Shown: positions 11,377 to 22,992 of the stretch, piece by piece
Position numbering within the stretch: the stretch's first letter is position 1
How the letters are laid out: each line of letters starts with the position of its first letter
Notes under the pieces: model-generated
Database searches by the model: none
The model's input: the letters and a program-made list of their open reading frames with translations, nothing else
Told to the model about the DNA's origin: nothing
DNA from: Siphonodentalium dalli
Lineage: Eukaryota; Mollusca; Scaphopoda; Gadilida; Siphonodentaliidae
Assembly: GCA_032622095.1 (NCBI GenBank)
Contig: CP136063.1
Location: 72,021,980-72,085,979, forward strand
Length of the DNA: 64,000 bases
Direction: 5' to 3'
Made by a program: the position numbers and the translations under genes

Positions 11377-13401
11377 GCTAAAGTAATCCAAAATTTGTTT
11401 GAATTATTCCAGATTGTGTGAATGTAGTTTTCTAAATCACCCGAGTTTCGCAAAAAAATAGCGACTGATGTCACCAAAGCCTTTCACCGTAGCTTTGATT
11501 ATAAACGCTGGAAGAAATATGTAAATGTTCACCTTCTCAATAGTTTGAAAATACGCGATGAAAATACCTTTGTATACTTTTAATATCAATTGAGGAAAAT
11601 TTCTTATATACATCATAAACCAACATATGGCTGAGGTATCTGGATTGTGCAATGGAGTAAGTGTTCACTTAATTGTGATAAGTTGCCAACTGATGTGAAG
11701 CCATGTGGTTATTAGATGGGATGCAGTTTATGACACATTACGTAACCATTGAGTTAAGAATTGCCCGCCTGTACTTCCAAATATGGAACAATGCATTTAG
11801 GTGTTTTATCTTACAGACTGCCTAATCAAAAATATTACATAACCAGTGTACAGATTAAGCGCTTTGACGATTAGGCTGGTTAAATGTTAGAGCTTATCTG
11901 TTGCTGTCTCGTGATGTTTTATTATGTGCAGTGAATGTGAATGATGGATACTATTCCGATCCGCCAATGTATTGGACATTACAAAAATACTCCATAAAAC
12001 AACAGCGTCATCGCTAGGTATTCATTGTGCTCATTAATAACTCTCTTCAAAGTATACATGTTTACGTAGTCGGTGTCATCGACCTCGTATAAACACAAAT
12101 CTGCATATTTATTGGACCGTTACGGTATGATATTTCGGAATTGAATGTCGATCTATTCAGCGCTTTTTGTTTGAACAATATTTATTTCTTCCCAAAAAGA
12201 TATAATTATAAAACATGACGCATGTATGAATAGAAGACTAGAAGGGAGGAAGATAATCAGATGCTTATATAGAGCCAGAAAAGAACAGATTACATATATT
12301 GGTCAGTGAGAAGTGGAAGACAAGATTAAGTAAGAGGAAGAGATACAGACCATGATGAGAAGATTAGTGACCTGATGGATTACAGTTGGTGAGAACAGAG
12401 GGGGGAAGCAATCAGCACATATATTTACAGCGATCACTTCTCTTATGCGTGATACTGTTTTACATAGGAAACATTTAAACTATGTGTAGAGTGGAGTCAC
12501 TAGTTTGTCAGCACCTTTATATGGCTTTTTGTTTTTTGTTTTGTGCAGCATCGAGTTTCTGAAATTGTTACCACATTGTTAGCTATATATATCATTTATA
12601 GCTATATCATTTTTGATTTGTGTCTCTGAAGATTATCAAATTCTAGCAGCTACTTATTGTGAGTCAGAAATACAATTGGCGACTAACGAAATCGATTGCT
12701 AGTTAGTATAAATGTTTGAGTTGCCTCAAATATAGCCTTGTTAAGTCTTTTGTGGAATGAATAATCTACATTGACTGCTCCATTTCTGAATTGGTACCGA
12801 TCTTAAAGGGACACTAGGCATTCCATCGCAATTATCAGGATATACAAACTTAATCTCGCGATATATACACTGTAATTTCATTGGGAAAACGGAGATTATT
12901 CCTAAAGTAAATTCGGTATTTGACCTTTCCAACTATAGAATGCCAGTGATGGTTGTTTATTCACACTGTTTAACATATCATGTAACAATCCAAGCAAACG
13001 GATTTTTGGTGACATCTAGGTGTTGGATCGGGGTAGTCTAAAAACTGCAGGGGGTGCGGACGTAAATTCACAGGTGGACACCGCCCACTGAGAATCCACA
13101 TCGTACGTCCCTGTCTGTCTCATCAAAGATCATTTGGAAAAAAATATCAGTGGTCATTGTCAACTTCCACAATGAAGCCTAATATTATTATATAGAAACA
13201 CATTTTTTGCGGGACACCCCATTAACTAATTATCGTGCACACGCAACAAAATGTAAGTGTCACATATTATTTTATCACAGAAATACACTGGCTATTGTGT
13301 GTTTTATATGTGCACTATGATGTGCACCAACATTCACAAGGTTGAACTTGCAAACAAACGAAAATCAAAGAAGACTCTCGGCATTCAAAATGAAAACATG
13401 A
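11377..13401. other. No gene seen; purine-rich patch and one possible element end
   Basis: A purine-rich stretch lies at 12225-12370. At 12805 the bases TTAAAGGGACACTAGGC resemble the start of a TTAA-type element like families D and E. No convincing matching right end was found, though GCGGGACACCCCATTAAC near 13209 is a weak candidate. No coding signal. Confidence 0.4.
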
Positions 13402-13632
13402 AGGAGACGAGAAAGTCACCACGGAAGTCAGAGTGCAACTCAATTAGGATACTGTTCCATATGGAGAGTCTTGTCTGGAGGTGAAAACTTCATCGCAACT
13501 CAAGATGCTTCTAAAGCTCTGCTCTGCGTGAGACATATTAAGGAGTTTGGTGATTTGGGTGCACGCCCAAACTGTGCCATTATAGACGGTAATGCATTGA
13601 TCCAACATATACGATACATTCAAGAGAATTTC
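13402..13632 (+). pseudogene. Possible exon of a transposon-like protein family
   Basis: The frame is open from a TGA at 13399 to a good splice donor (TTTCA/GTAAGT) at 13633. The 77 codons include DASKALLCVRHIKEF, then CAIIDGNALIQHI and RYIQENF. 'IDG.AL.Q' followed by a '.TF'-type segment, after a 'K..LL..L' helix, is a pattern I recall from a multi-copy, uncharacterised invertebrate family probably carried by a transposon. The minus-strand piece at 2356-2618 may be another part of that family. No start codon is evident; the proposed donor suggests an exon or a chance site. Confidence 0.35.
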
Positions 13633-14538
13633 AGTAAGTTGTTGTTTTTTGTTTTGATTGTAACCGCATTGATGATGTAGTCTACCCCTAAAAGTTAATG
13701 CAAAAATACACATTGTATATAATTATCTATATTTAAATAAATTACCGTCTATATGGGTATATGTGTGGAGGAAATTCCCGGTATTCGACATGAACACAAA
13801 TGTATTACATGTATAGTGAATTCATTTGAGCGTGAATGAGGCAGGATAGAGGGTCTTATTTCTCAGTATCATGCATTTAAGATAATCTGTAAAAATAAAA
13901 AGAACCGGAACAACAATATAACAGCGAACTAAACAAGTTTTTTTATGTGAAAGTTATTAATTATCAATATATCAGAATATTAGACACATTTATTCAGTCA
14001 AATATTTTTCAAAAACTTGGCATGTTCGCATTTTGGCTATTTGTAAGAGTGAAATGTTAGCATTTTGGGCCAATTGTATAGTATATTTAGATCATGCCAC
14101 GAGTTTCTGCCTAGCTGCAAGATTTATGCCACTTTTGTGAGCCGATTTTTCGATAGACATGTATTTATTACCCGGAGGAAATTTCATGATTGTAAGTGAC
14201 TGAAAGCCAAATCCGCTCAAAAAGTCGCCTGCTGTGGAATACTTAATTAATAAGCCACTTTTTGTTTACATGATTACAACACATTTATCATATTGTGACG
14301 GTAAACAGGTGTTGTTACAGTACTATAATTTACTCACAAGCTTTCAAACCACGAAATACTAACATCATTGGTTGTCACACATATTTAGTTGCAGAGAAAA
14401 TGCTAGCATTTTTGTCGAAAATACATCACAATCTGAATTCTTCGGACAACCAATTCGGGGATTCAAACGGAACCATTTGACAGATGGGTGTGAATATGCG
14501 CATTGAAAGAAACCATTCGGCATAAATGATACCGCCGC
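13633..14538. other. No gene seen
   Basis: AT-rich sequence without a recognisable repeat or exon, between the possible exon at 13402 and an RT scrap at 14539. Confidence 0.4.
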
Positions 14539-14601
14539 TTTGTATGCTTTGTGGACGCAAGCAAGGCATTTGATCGTGCTAATCATGCAGAGTTTGGCCA
14601 C
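14539..14601 (+). pseudogene. Scrap of LINE reverse transcriptase
   Basis: The plus strand encodes FVCFVDASKAFDRANHA. FVDASKAFDR.NH is the strongly conserved RT motif around the first catalytic Asp in many LINEs. Homology is lost on both sides within tens of bases. It is on the opposite strand from the RT piece at 16975-17231, so the two are separate insertions unless an inversion has occurred. Confidence 0.7.
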
Positions 14602-14628
14602 CGACAGCGCGAACACTGGGTGAGAGCT

Positions 14629-14796
14629 ATGGAACCCCGGAGGTGACATCCGAATTTTTTTTATAAAGTCGTGGCCACGATAACAAAGTCGTGGACACGA
14701 GAATATGAACTCGTATATGACTTCATATTATCGTGGCCACGACTTCACATTCTCTTGGCCACGACGTTATAAACAAATCGGATGTCGAGGCTCCAT
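14629..14796. repeat. Fold-back element next to the satellite array
   Basis: Inverted arms TGAGAGCTATGGA.CC...GACATCCGA and its complement TCGGATGTCGAGGCTCCATTGA bound the segment. Inside, ATAAAGTCGTGG(C/A)CACGA and TCGTGGCCACGACTT form further pairings. It ends about 40 bases before the 12-base array begins. Confidence 0.75.
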
Positions 14797-14812
14797 TGAG
14801 AGCGAATGGTAA

Positions 14813-14839
14813 ATGGTAAAAAATAACAGTATTTTAAGG
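14813..14839 (-). pseudogene. LINE RT residue at the far end of the array
   Basis: On the minus strand the last array unit runs into AATAGAATCCTTAAAATACTG, read N-R-I-L-K-I-L. 'NRILK' is what normally follows 'KA(S/T)G.DGIS' in LINE reverse transcriptases. Together with the piece at 16975-17231 it brackets the array. Homology ends within about ten codons. Confidence 0.55.
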
Positions 14840-16974
14840 ATTCTATTACTCATTCTATTACTCATTATATTACTCATTATATTACTCATTCTATTACTCA
14901 TTATATTACTCATTCTATTACTCATTATATTACTCATTCTATTACTCATTCTATTACTCATTCTATTACTCATTCTATTACTCATTATATTACTCATTCT
15001 ATTACTCATTCTATTACTCATTCTATTACTCATTATATTACTCATTATATTACTCATTCTATTACTCATTATATTACTCATTCTATTACTCATTATATTA
15101 CTCATTATATTACTCATTATATTACTCATTATATTACTCATTCTATTAATCATTATATTACTCATTCTATTACTCATTATATTACTCATTATATTACTCA
15201 TTATATTACTCATTATATTAATCATTATATTACTCATTATATTACTCATTATATTACTCATTATATTACTCATTATATTACTCATTATATTACTCATTAT
15301 ATTACTCATTATATTACTCATTATATTACTCATTCTATTACTCATTCTATTACTCATTCTATTACTCATTATATTGCTCATTATATTACTCATTCTATTA
15401 CTCATTCTATTACTCATTCTATTGCTCATTATATTACTCATTCTATTACTCATTATATTGCTCATTCTATTACTCATTCTATTACTCATTCTATTACTCA
15501 TTATATTGCTCATTCTATTACTCATTCTATTACTCATTCTATTACTCATTCTATGGCTCATTATATTACTCATTATATTACTCATTCTATTACTCATTCT
15601 ATTACTAATTCTATTACTCATTATATTACTCATTCTATTACTCATTCTATTACTCATTCTATTGCTCATTATATTACTCATTCTATTACTCATTATATTG
15701 CTCATTCTATTACTCATTCTATTACTCATTCTATTACTCATTATATTGCTCATTCTATTACTCATTCTATTACTCATTCTATTACTCATTCTATGGCTCA
15801 TTATATTACTCATTCTATTACTCATTCTATTACTCATTCTATTACTCATTCTATTACTAATTATATTACTCATTCTATTACTCATTCTATTACTACTCAT
15901 TCTATTACTCATTCTATTACTCATTCTATTGCTCATTCTATTACTCATTCTATTGCTCATTATATTACTCATTATATTACTCATTATATTACTCTTTATA
16001 TTACTCATTATATTACTCATTATATTACTCATTATATTACTCATTCTATTACTCATTCTATTACTCATTCTATTGCTCATTATATTATTCATTCTATTAC
16101 TCATTCTATTACTCATTCTATTGCTCATTATATTACTCATTCTATTACTCATTATATTACTCATTCTATTACTCATTCTATTACTCATTCTATTACTCAT
16201 TCTATTACTCATTCTATTACTCATTCTATTGCTCATTATATTGCTCATTATATTACTCATTCTATTGCTCATTATATTACTCATTATATTACTCATTCCA
16301 TTACTCATTCTATTGCTCATTATATTACTCATTCTATTACTCATTCTATTACTCATTCTATTACTCATTATATTACTCATTATATTACTCATTATATTAC
16401 TCATTCTATTGCTCATTATATTACTCATTCTATTACTCATTCTATTACTCATTCTATTACTCATTCTATTACTCATTCTATTACTCATTCTATTACTAAT
16501 TATATTACTCATTATATTACTCATTCTATTACTCATTCTATTACTCATTATATTACTCATTATATTACTCATTCTATTACTCATTCTATTGTTCATTATA
16601 TTACTCATTCTATTGCTCATTCTATTACTCATTCTATTACTCATTCTATTACTCATTCTATTACTCATTCTATTGCTCATTATATTACTCATTATATTAC
16701 TCATTATATTACTCATTATATTACTCATTATATTACTCATTATATTACTCATTATATTACTCATTATATTACTCATTCTATTACTCATTCTATTACTCAT
16801 TCTATTACTCATTCTATTACTCATTCTATTGCTCATTCTATTACTCATTATATTACTCATTCTATTACTCATTATATTACTCATTCTATTACTCATTCTA
16901 TTACTCATTCTATTGCTCATTATATTGCTCATTCTATTGCTCATTCTATTGCTCATTCTATTACTCATTATATT
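14840..16974. repeat. 12-base minisatellite array, about 178 units, with 240-bp higher-order repeat
   Basis: The plus-strand unit is ATTCTATTACTC. Nearly all variation sits at position 4 (C or A) and position 9 (A or G); rare variants include ATTACTAATT, a CTATGGCTC unit and ATTCCATTACTC. Only one unit changes length (a 3-base insertion near 15893), so the 12-base phase and the reading frame hold across 2.1 kb. Positions 15421-15600 and 15661-15840 are the same except for one base, including the rare CTATGGCTC unit at 15552 and 15792. This is a 20-unit higher-order repeat. Because the unit has no stop in any plus frame and in one minus frame, long open frames appear (minus M-S-N-R/I, plus I-L-L-L/I and I-T-H-S/Y). 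These need not be proteins. Confidence 0.97.
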
Positions 16975-17231
16975 TCGGCCAGTTGCTTTGTTGACTTTTT
17001 GTTCCGTGAGCATTTTTTCGATGTCATCTTGCGTAATGGGGATTGAATCATGTTTCGCGAGCTTTCGTTTTGGGAAGTCAGGAAGAGGCTGCCCATAATA
17101 ATTTATTCTACTGTTTTTAATAAATATTTCGTTGAGGACATTTGCTTTTCTCTTATCGTCATACGCAATAATAGAGCTGGATTGAAGGGGTCGAATAGCA
17201 TTTTATTTCTGGTTTTCACGGAGCCGCTAGT
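16975..17231 (-). pseudogene. LINE reverse transcriptase, N-terminal palm region, minus strand
   Basis: Read on the minus strand from about 17195: AIRPLQSSSIIAYDDKRKAN, then VLNEIFIKNSRIN, PLPDFPKRK, and SIPITQDDIEKMLTEQKVNK-ATGRN. This is the standard segment before the first RT motif: 'IPPL....I..DD..KAN.LN..F' and then 'I....V...L..LK..KA(S/T)G'. The frame runs straight into the 12-base array, where the unit reads MSNR. A stop (TAA) lies upstream near 17200, so the copy was dead or 5'-damaged. The Gly-Pro-Asp expected after KATG is changed to G-R-N. Confidence 0.8.
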
Positions 17232-17239
17232 TTTGTGAT

Positions 17240-20200
17240 TTTCTAAAACGATTTAGAGTACAATCCCATTGTTACAATCGTTCCCTGAATTTTGGTAAAG
17301 CACATAAATTCCCAAGGCTGGCTGGTTCAGTGATTATCCTATTGTTAGGCACACGCAACTCATAGCAGACAAATCGCATGGGCGCTTCAAAGTGGGACCA
17401 GTCCCTGTTATTTCGGACGTATCTATTCACATTCAACGGCGATCAGTTCGTGTTAATCACGTTGTTGGGCGAGGCTAACCGCCTATAATGTGTCCAATCG
17501 CGACCAGCGCACGGATTGTGCTTCGTGGTCAAAACACGCTCAACGGCACATTTCCAGTTGATTGCATTATGTGGGATCAATTGTGCTCTAAGTCGGTCAG
17601 AGCACGCGAACAGATCTTTGCCAGAATAAATCTCGTCTTCGACTCTATTGATTCTGGTAAAGAACTATTCTTGTGCTCTAACCCTCACTTAGAATTTTAT
17701 GTGCTGTCAAACTGAGTCTGAATTTCTTCGAGATATTTATTGTTCGAAAAGTGTTCGTTTAATCAACTTTGTTACGGAATTGTTTGTATTTAATCCATCA
17801 GTGCGGTCGATTTGATTTCAATGATTCTTTCCCTGCACCTATCTCGCCGTCTGATTTCAAGTCTAGTCGAGAAGATGTGCATGGAACTATCAAATATTTA
17901 CGTCTCATGTGAGTCATGTCGTTAGCTTTGGTAAATGTGCTATGCATATTACCGTTCATATTATGGGTTTTCTATGAGAAAATGCCTTCGATAAATCATT
18001 TGTTGCATTTATTATGTTGAGTATAATTAAAGAAAGGAGATGGTCCCATAAATAGTCGGACCATCTCGGGTTGGCGCTGGACAAAAATTTTCTCTTGCCA
18101 CATTTTTGCCAAATGAAATTATTTTTTGCCAAATTAAAATAATATTTGCCACATTTAATTGAGCGTATAATTGGGAAATTATCGTGTTTTTATCTTTGTT
18201 AAAAACTAACCACAGACACAGGTAAAATGAGCTAATAGAAAAGCAAGTTAGTGATTAATAAATATCAAAGTAGCAATAACTATCCAAGCGACACCTGCCT
18301 GCAAACTACGTTTAATGTTGCTACACAGTCACCAAACATATATATTATTTCGCCTTGTATTACCACTGAAATGAACGAGCCCTAAATTAATCCGTCGTCA
18401 TTCATAATCGGCTGATTAACACATTGTCTTATAAACGGTGGTAATATAACGCTGACATCATAAATATGTGCCATATAATGTCGCCATTAATATGCATTGT
18501 TACAATAACTACATGCGTGTACAGTTCCTCTTTTAGTCGATATTGAACCATAGATATATTTACTCAGCACCCTGTGGCCTCAAATAATATATACCCTGTC
18601 CGATTTCACACCACAAATATACCAGTTGAAAATCTTCTATACCAGAAAATAATTAGATCGGACCCATGGCACCAATATTAGGAGGTTTTTATGGTGAGAT
18701 ACCGACTTTCACCCGATGCGCGCTCTCCGTTAGGTGGGTTGCATTTATACCACTTTGGGATTGTACCTATATAGGGTATACCAGGGTAGCTGTTCCCGAA
18801 TTAGCTTCGCTCCTTCATTTGTCCGTTTGAATTCGGTGGGGGAAATAGGTAAATTCCGCCTTTCGCTATATATCGAAGGCCGGTGGCCAAAAACAATTTT
18901 AGACCTTCGATTCCGGTCCCAATTACTATTCCCATTAAAATGAGGCAATACAAATTATTTGGCACTGCACTGGGGGGGGACAGGAAGACCTGGGTTTATA
19001 CACGCACCCTAGTGTGGTGTGTGTGTTTTTTGTTTGTTTTTTGCTAAGCAAGTATGCTTGATTCTTGCAAGATGATTACATGCTACACGCATTTAAAGGC
19101 AAATTTCTACAGCATCGCTTCTAGTGGAACTACATACGTACTTTTTAGTTTTTATATTTTGTATTGAGTTATAAGAAACACCATTGAGGAAGAGACAAAA
19201 GACGAGCACACAGCATCCATGATCTCGCTTAGACCAAACTCAGTTATCTGGAATGATGCGGGTGAAGAGCTGTGTATAATCAATTATTGGTGTGCATACC
19301 TATGGGCGCCGGCGGTAAATCCGTATGGAAAGTGCGGACACAAGTGTTGATGCCCGTGGCCAATAGGACATACGAGGTGTGCATTTGGTCCAATTTGCTC
19401 AGTCGACATAAATTTCGACTCAGTATATCATATAAATTCATCTGAGTCGAACAGGACTGGCCGGAAAGCTATTTCCAGACTTGGGTATATACCAGGAAAT
19501 TCCTTGTTTTGATTGGAAGCGGTACCAGAAACCGCTAACCCCGATTGGCTAACCGATATATTGATCTAAATTTAAATACTGGGCGGAACAAAGAGACGCG
19601 ATATTTTAATTTGAGCATGCGCACACATTGACAAATAAGCTTCCTGTTTAAAATATTTTTTTAAAGAAAGACATTTATTCATCGGTAAAACTCGTTTTCG
19701 ACGCTTTTAATAATCTCATCACAATAGGAAAATGAGTGTTATGTACAGTGGACAAAGACCGAAACGATGTGTTATTGAAATGTGTTTCGTCTATCTTGAA
19801 ATAGACAGTTATTTCAGAGTTGAAATCTGAACAATTTCAAGTGTTGTCGGCAATATTCATAAACAGGTCGCGCATAAATTATTCCTTATTTGGAATGTCT
19901 GCGACATCAGTATGACGTCACGGGGGAAGCCCATTGTTCTGGAAATGGGTTTTTACATGAATTCGTGTCGACGTAATATTATAATTATTACGGAGATGTT
20001 TACGTCGACTGCAATTTGCTATGCTCTGCTCCTTATAATTTCCGAGATATTATATGATATTATTTTAGAGAAAGCGAGATAACTCCACGGAGAAAATGCA
20101 GACAATATCCGTTATAGACAGTTAGTTAGAATTCATTAGCCCAAACATACGTACCAACATTCCTCGTCCGATCCGTTACAAAGTGTTTGCAAAAGTGTCG

Positions 20201-20548
20201 CGTATAATAATAACGATAATGAAAAAATAATAGTAAAAGAAATGTTGGTCCGAAATCCCGATACCTTCATGTTCGGTGTTCTTTAGCATATATGGCACGA
20301 AACGTGAGCATCGAAAACTATATATCCATTTGCCGTACCTTGTCTTATCACTGGTACACCTTGGTACAGCTGTTACACGCCCAATCTAGCGGCCAGTTTC
20401 ATGTCAGCCCTATACTTTATTTATCCAAGTCAGCCCAATAATTCGTATTAGCCTATCTGAATCATCGGGAGATTTTCAGCAAGTTATATTTTATCGAACC
20501 TAGCCTTTTTGAAGTTTTAAACATGTTTTGTATTGTATTTATATAACT
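17240..20548. other. No supported gene; one short hairpin
   Basis: A frame at 17488-17715 (+) is open for 75 codons without a domain I know. A GAGATGGTCC/GGACCATCTC hairpin lies at 18037-18067. A TGCCA-rich AT patch follows at 18098-18160. GTCGACGTAA.../...TTTACGTCGAC is a short inverted repeat at 19967-20000. No exon or protein-coding element is supported in these 3.3 kb. Confidence 0.4.
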
Positions 20549-20887
20549 ACTAACCTCTTTGCTGCTAAATGACGTTATGACGTCGTGTGCTGGGCTGTTG
20601 ACGTTATTGCAATTTTCCAATGGGAAACTACAACGGGAATACCACAAGAACTATAAAACTGACTCGGTTGAAAGGCTATTATCGTTCACAATCGTGGAAC
20701 ATCATACACTGTTAGAAACTTGGAGATACAGTTATTCCGATGCACCAATCTCTGAGTTCCAGTTATGTATAATGGCCTACTTCTAGTGTGCTGAAGTAGG
20801 TCCGTAGTACCTACGGACCATATAGCACACAGCGTGCTCTTTTACGTCCGTAATAGTTACGGACGTCATAGCAGCGAAGAGGCTAAT
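20549..20887. mobile_element. Fold-back MITE of about 340 bp
   Basis: The ends TAACCTCTTTGCTGCTAAATG and ACGTCATAGCAGCGAAGAGGCTA are inverted repeats of each other. Near the right end are two perfect or near-perfect hairpins: GGTCCGTAGTACCTACGGACC at 20799-20819, and ACGTCCGTAA-TAG-TTACGGACGT at 20844-20866. No coding capacity. Confidence 0.65.
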
Positions 20888-22473
20888 ATTACGGTGGTCG
20901 CACGTGGACTATGTTCGGCTGATATCACTTGAACCGACGCGAGACAACTGAAATCTCACATGCGACCTTCTCTTTCGATTTTCCAAAAGTGTGATGTTCA
21001 TTCTCAAAATTTATCTTTTGTGCATTTGTCTACCCATATTAAAACAAAATAGCGATATTGCCAAATATATCTAAAACCAATTTGCTTGCGAAAATGATTA
21101 ATTCCGATATGACAGGCGAGTACATAAAGACCCTATATATTTCGCATTCCTACTGCCATTAGTTTGTGAGTGTTTCCAATTAAACAGAAAACGGCACCAA
21201 TGGAAAAATAATATACTTCCTTGGTTACACCATGGAAGTATAATAATTATGATCTTCAACAGTTCGGTCTAGTTACAGACAGCAGACACTCTATCCAAAG
21301 GTAACTGAATACGTGTCGATGATACATTGTCGCACCAGTACCGTGCCTGGTTTTGAGAACAAATGAAGTATTGACATCCTTGTTATCTTAATAAAGTTTC
21401 TCCAAAGAGGATCTTTGGTGTGTTATACTGATTCAATTCTTTATTCACTTTCAATAGGTAAAACAATTGACAAGTTGAAGAGGTCACAAATAATATAACA
21501 CGTACAATATAATTATGACGATGACGGTCATTAAATATATAAACATTACTGTATTGTATTCCTTTGTCTTGGTGGTGAACCCGTTAGTTGTTCTATATTT
21601 CTGATAAAATCACACAATTTGTGTATTAATACAGCGTCTTGTGTTTTCATGATGATCTTAATCTGTATCAAGTTAGGGGAACTTGTTAACGACGAAGGTA
21701 TAAATCGTCTTCGCATTAGGTTTCACTAGGGAAAAAAATCGGGGGAAGCTGATTTTTTCAGGGACCAATAAGAACATGTTTATGAACAATGTGGCTTAAA
21801 ATCCGAGTTGAGCTTTTTGAGATATCTTGATTTTTCGGAGTGGTTCAAATTATGAAGCATTTCCATCAGGCCATATGCGAATGCAGTCATGTGTAGATCA
21901 ATTAATTCCAAATCCATAATACAATGAGATATATACAAACAATGCTTATATAGTCGTGAACCATATAAGTAGAATGTATGTCCCAAAATGGCCGCCAAAA
22001 TAGAATGAAAATTACATATTATCCATAATTGAATAGCTAGTCCCATAAGAGTGACAACATGCTCGAAATATTTGAGGAAGAATGATTGCAGAGTATAAGA
22101 GAAACATTTTACGGGGATGTACGAATTATCTCTAATATATCTCGCGAGAGATATAGCGAAAAGCAAGGTCTCATACAATGGTTAAATCTGGACTTTTTGG
22201 GCGCAAAGAAACGGAAGAATAAGGCAATTGTTTCTGCACTCTTTATTTCGAATCGTGTGATATATGTGCACACTACACTGTAAATTGAAATTTAATAGCG
22301 ACGACTTGATTCTGTGACCTTTCCTAGATGCCGAAATATATGTGCTCATAGCAGTATCACTAATGTGACCGGTCATCGTTTCTTTTGATATATACACCAT
22401 CAAACCATTTAAAATTTAAAATGCACTGCTACAGAGCAGTATGAGAGATATTCATAGAGTGTCTTAAAAAATT
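20888..22473. other. No supported gene
   Basis: A 132-codon minus frame (22178-21780) and overlapping plus frames exist, but none has a recognisable domain, and codon content follows local AT bias. I see no clear repeat. Confidence 0.4.
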
Positions 22474-22507
22474 CACTGTCGGATACCCGTTTAGGTTCGT
22501 ACATTTC

Positions 22508-22518
22508 AAGATGGCGGC
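22508..22518 (+). promoter_or_regulatory. YY1-like site overlapping a candidate start codon
   Basis: AAGATGGCGGC matches the YY1 consensus that in animals often covers the first ATG and sets initiation just upstream. The inverted copy near 27970 has AACATGGCGGC, which also fits. No TATA box is visible nearby. The role is inferred from motif and position only. Confidence 0.4.
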
Positions 22519-22539
22519 GCCCAGTAAACAAGATAAACG
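22511..22539 (+). CDS. Candidate first exon, MAAPSKQDK + 2 bases
   Basis: ATG, nine further codons and two bases precede a consensus donor GTAAGT at 22540. The exon ends in phase 2 (CG). The next supported exon, after the acceptor TTTTGCAG at 24110, begins with A and stays open in that phase (CGA, TTC, ACA...), giving ...DK-R-FTALDTSF. All 29 exon bases and the donor are unchanged in the inverted copy at 27942-27970. Against it: the whole segment is a duplicated repeat, a phase match happens by chance one time in three, and the exon is short. Confidence 0.35.
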
Positions 22540-22992
22540 GTAAGTGCATATATTGTCTCCAAGCATCAATTAACGACAACTTACGGTGATACACCTTTAA
22601 ACAGTTATGTAGGAATGTGTATGCCCAACACCAACGCAACATACCTTTCGCGTGACAGGCATGTGAATTGTTGTATTTGGCGTGTTAAGTCGTCATAATT
22701 TTTCGAAATTTTATCGAGGCGGCGAAATGTTCGCTTTTTCGTAATTTTTTGGCCCTGGGCTCTTGGATCCGCAAATTTATGTATTTTTGTGAGTAGATTA
22801 GGTTACCACACATCTTTGGAATGCAAAACCGGCGATATTTGTATTGTCTAACTCCGAAAAAATACGTTTGAAAATTTCAAAATGTTCAGGTTCAGATTTG
22901 CAAAATTCCCGATGATTTTGTTCAGGTTCAGACACAATTTTCGTTCGGGTTCGGACAAATGTCGTTCAGGTTCGGACGCATCAATAACCTCG

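Larger units (their letters stand above)
22474..22992 (+). repeat. 520-bp duplicated segment, inverted partner of 27493-28013
   Basis: The segment runs from GATACCCGTTTAGGTTCGTAC to GTTCGGACGCATCAA and is present in reverse complement 4.5 kb away at high identity. It includes an ATG in an AAGATGGCGGC context followed by a GTAAGT donor, and a 3' part made of repeated GTTC(A/G)GGTTC(A/G)GA blocks (22886-22985). It may be a mobile element, or a promoter and first exon copied by a local inverted duplication. Confidence 0.85.

Noticed and set aside
14767-17098. 748- and 761-codon open frames taken as huge repeat proteins
   Set aside because: They follow from a 12-base unit without stops. The same DNA is open in several frames on both strands, and part of it is a dead LINE.
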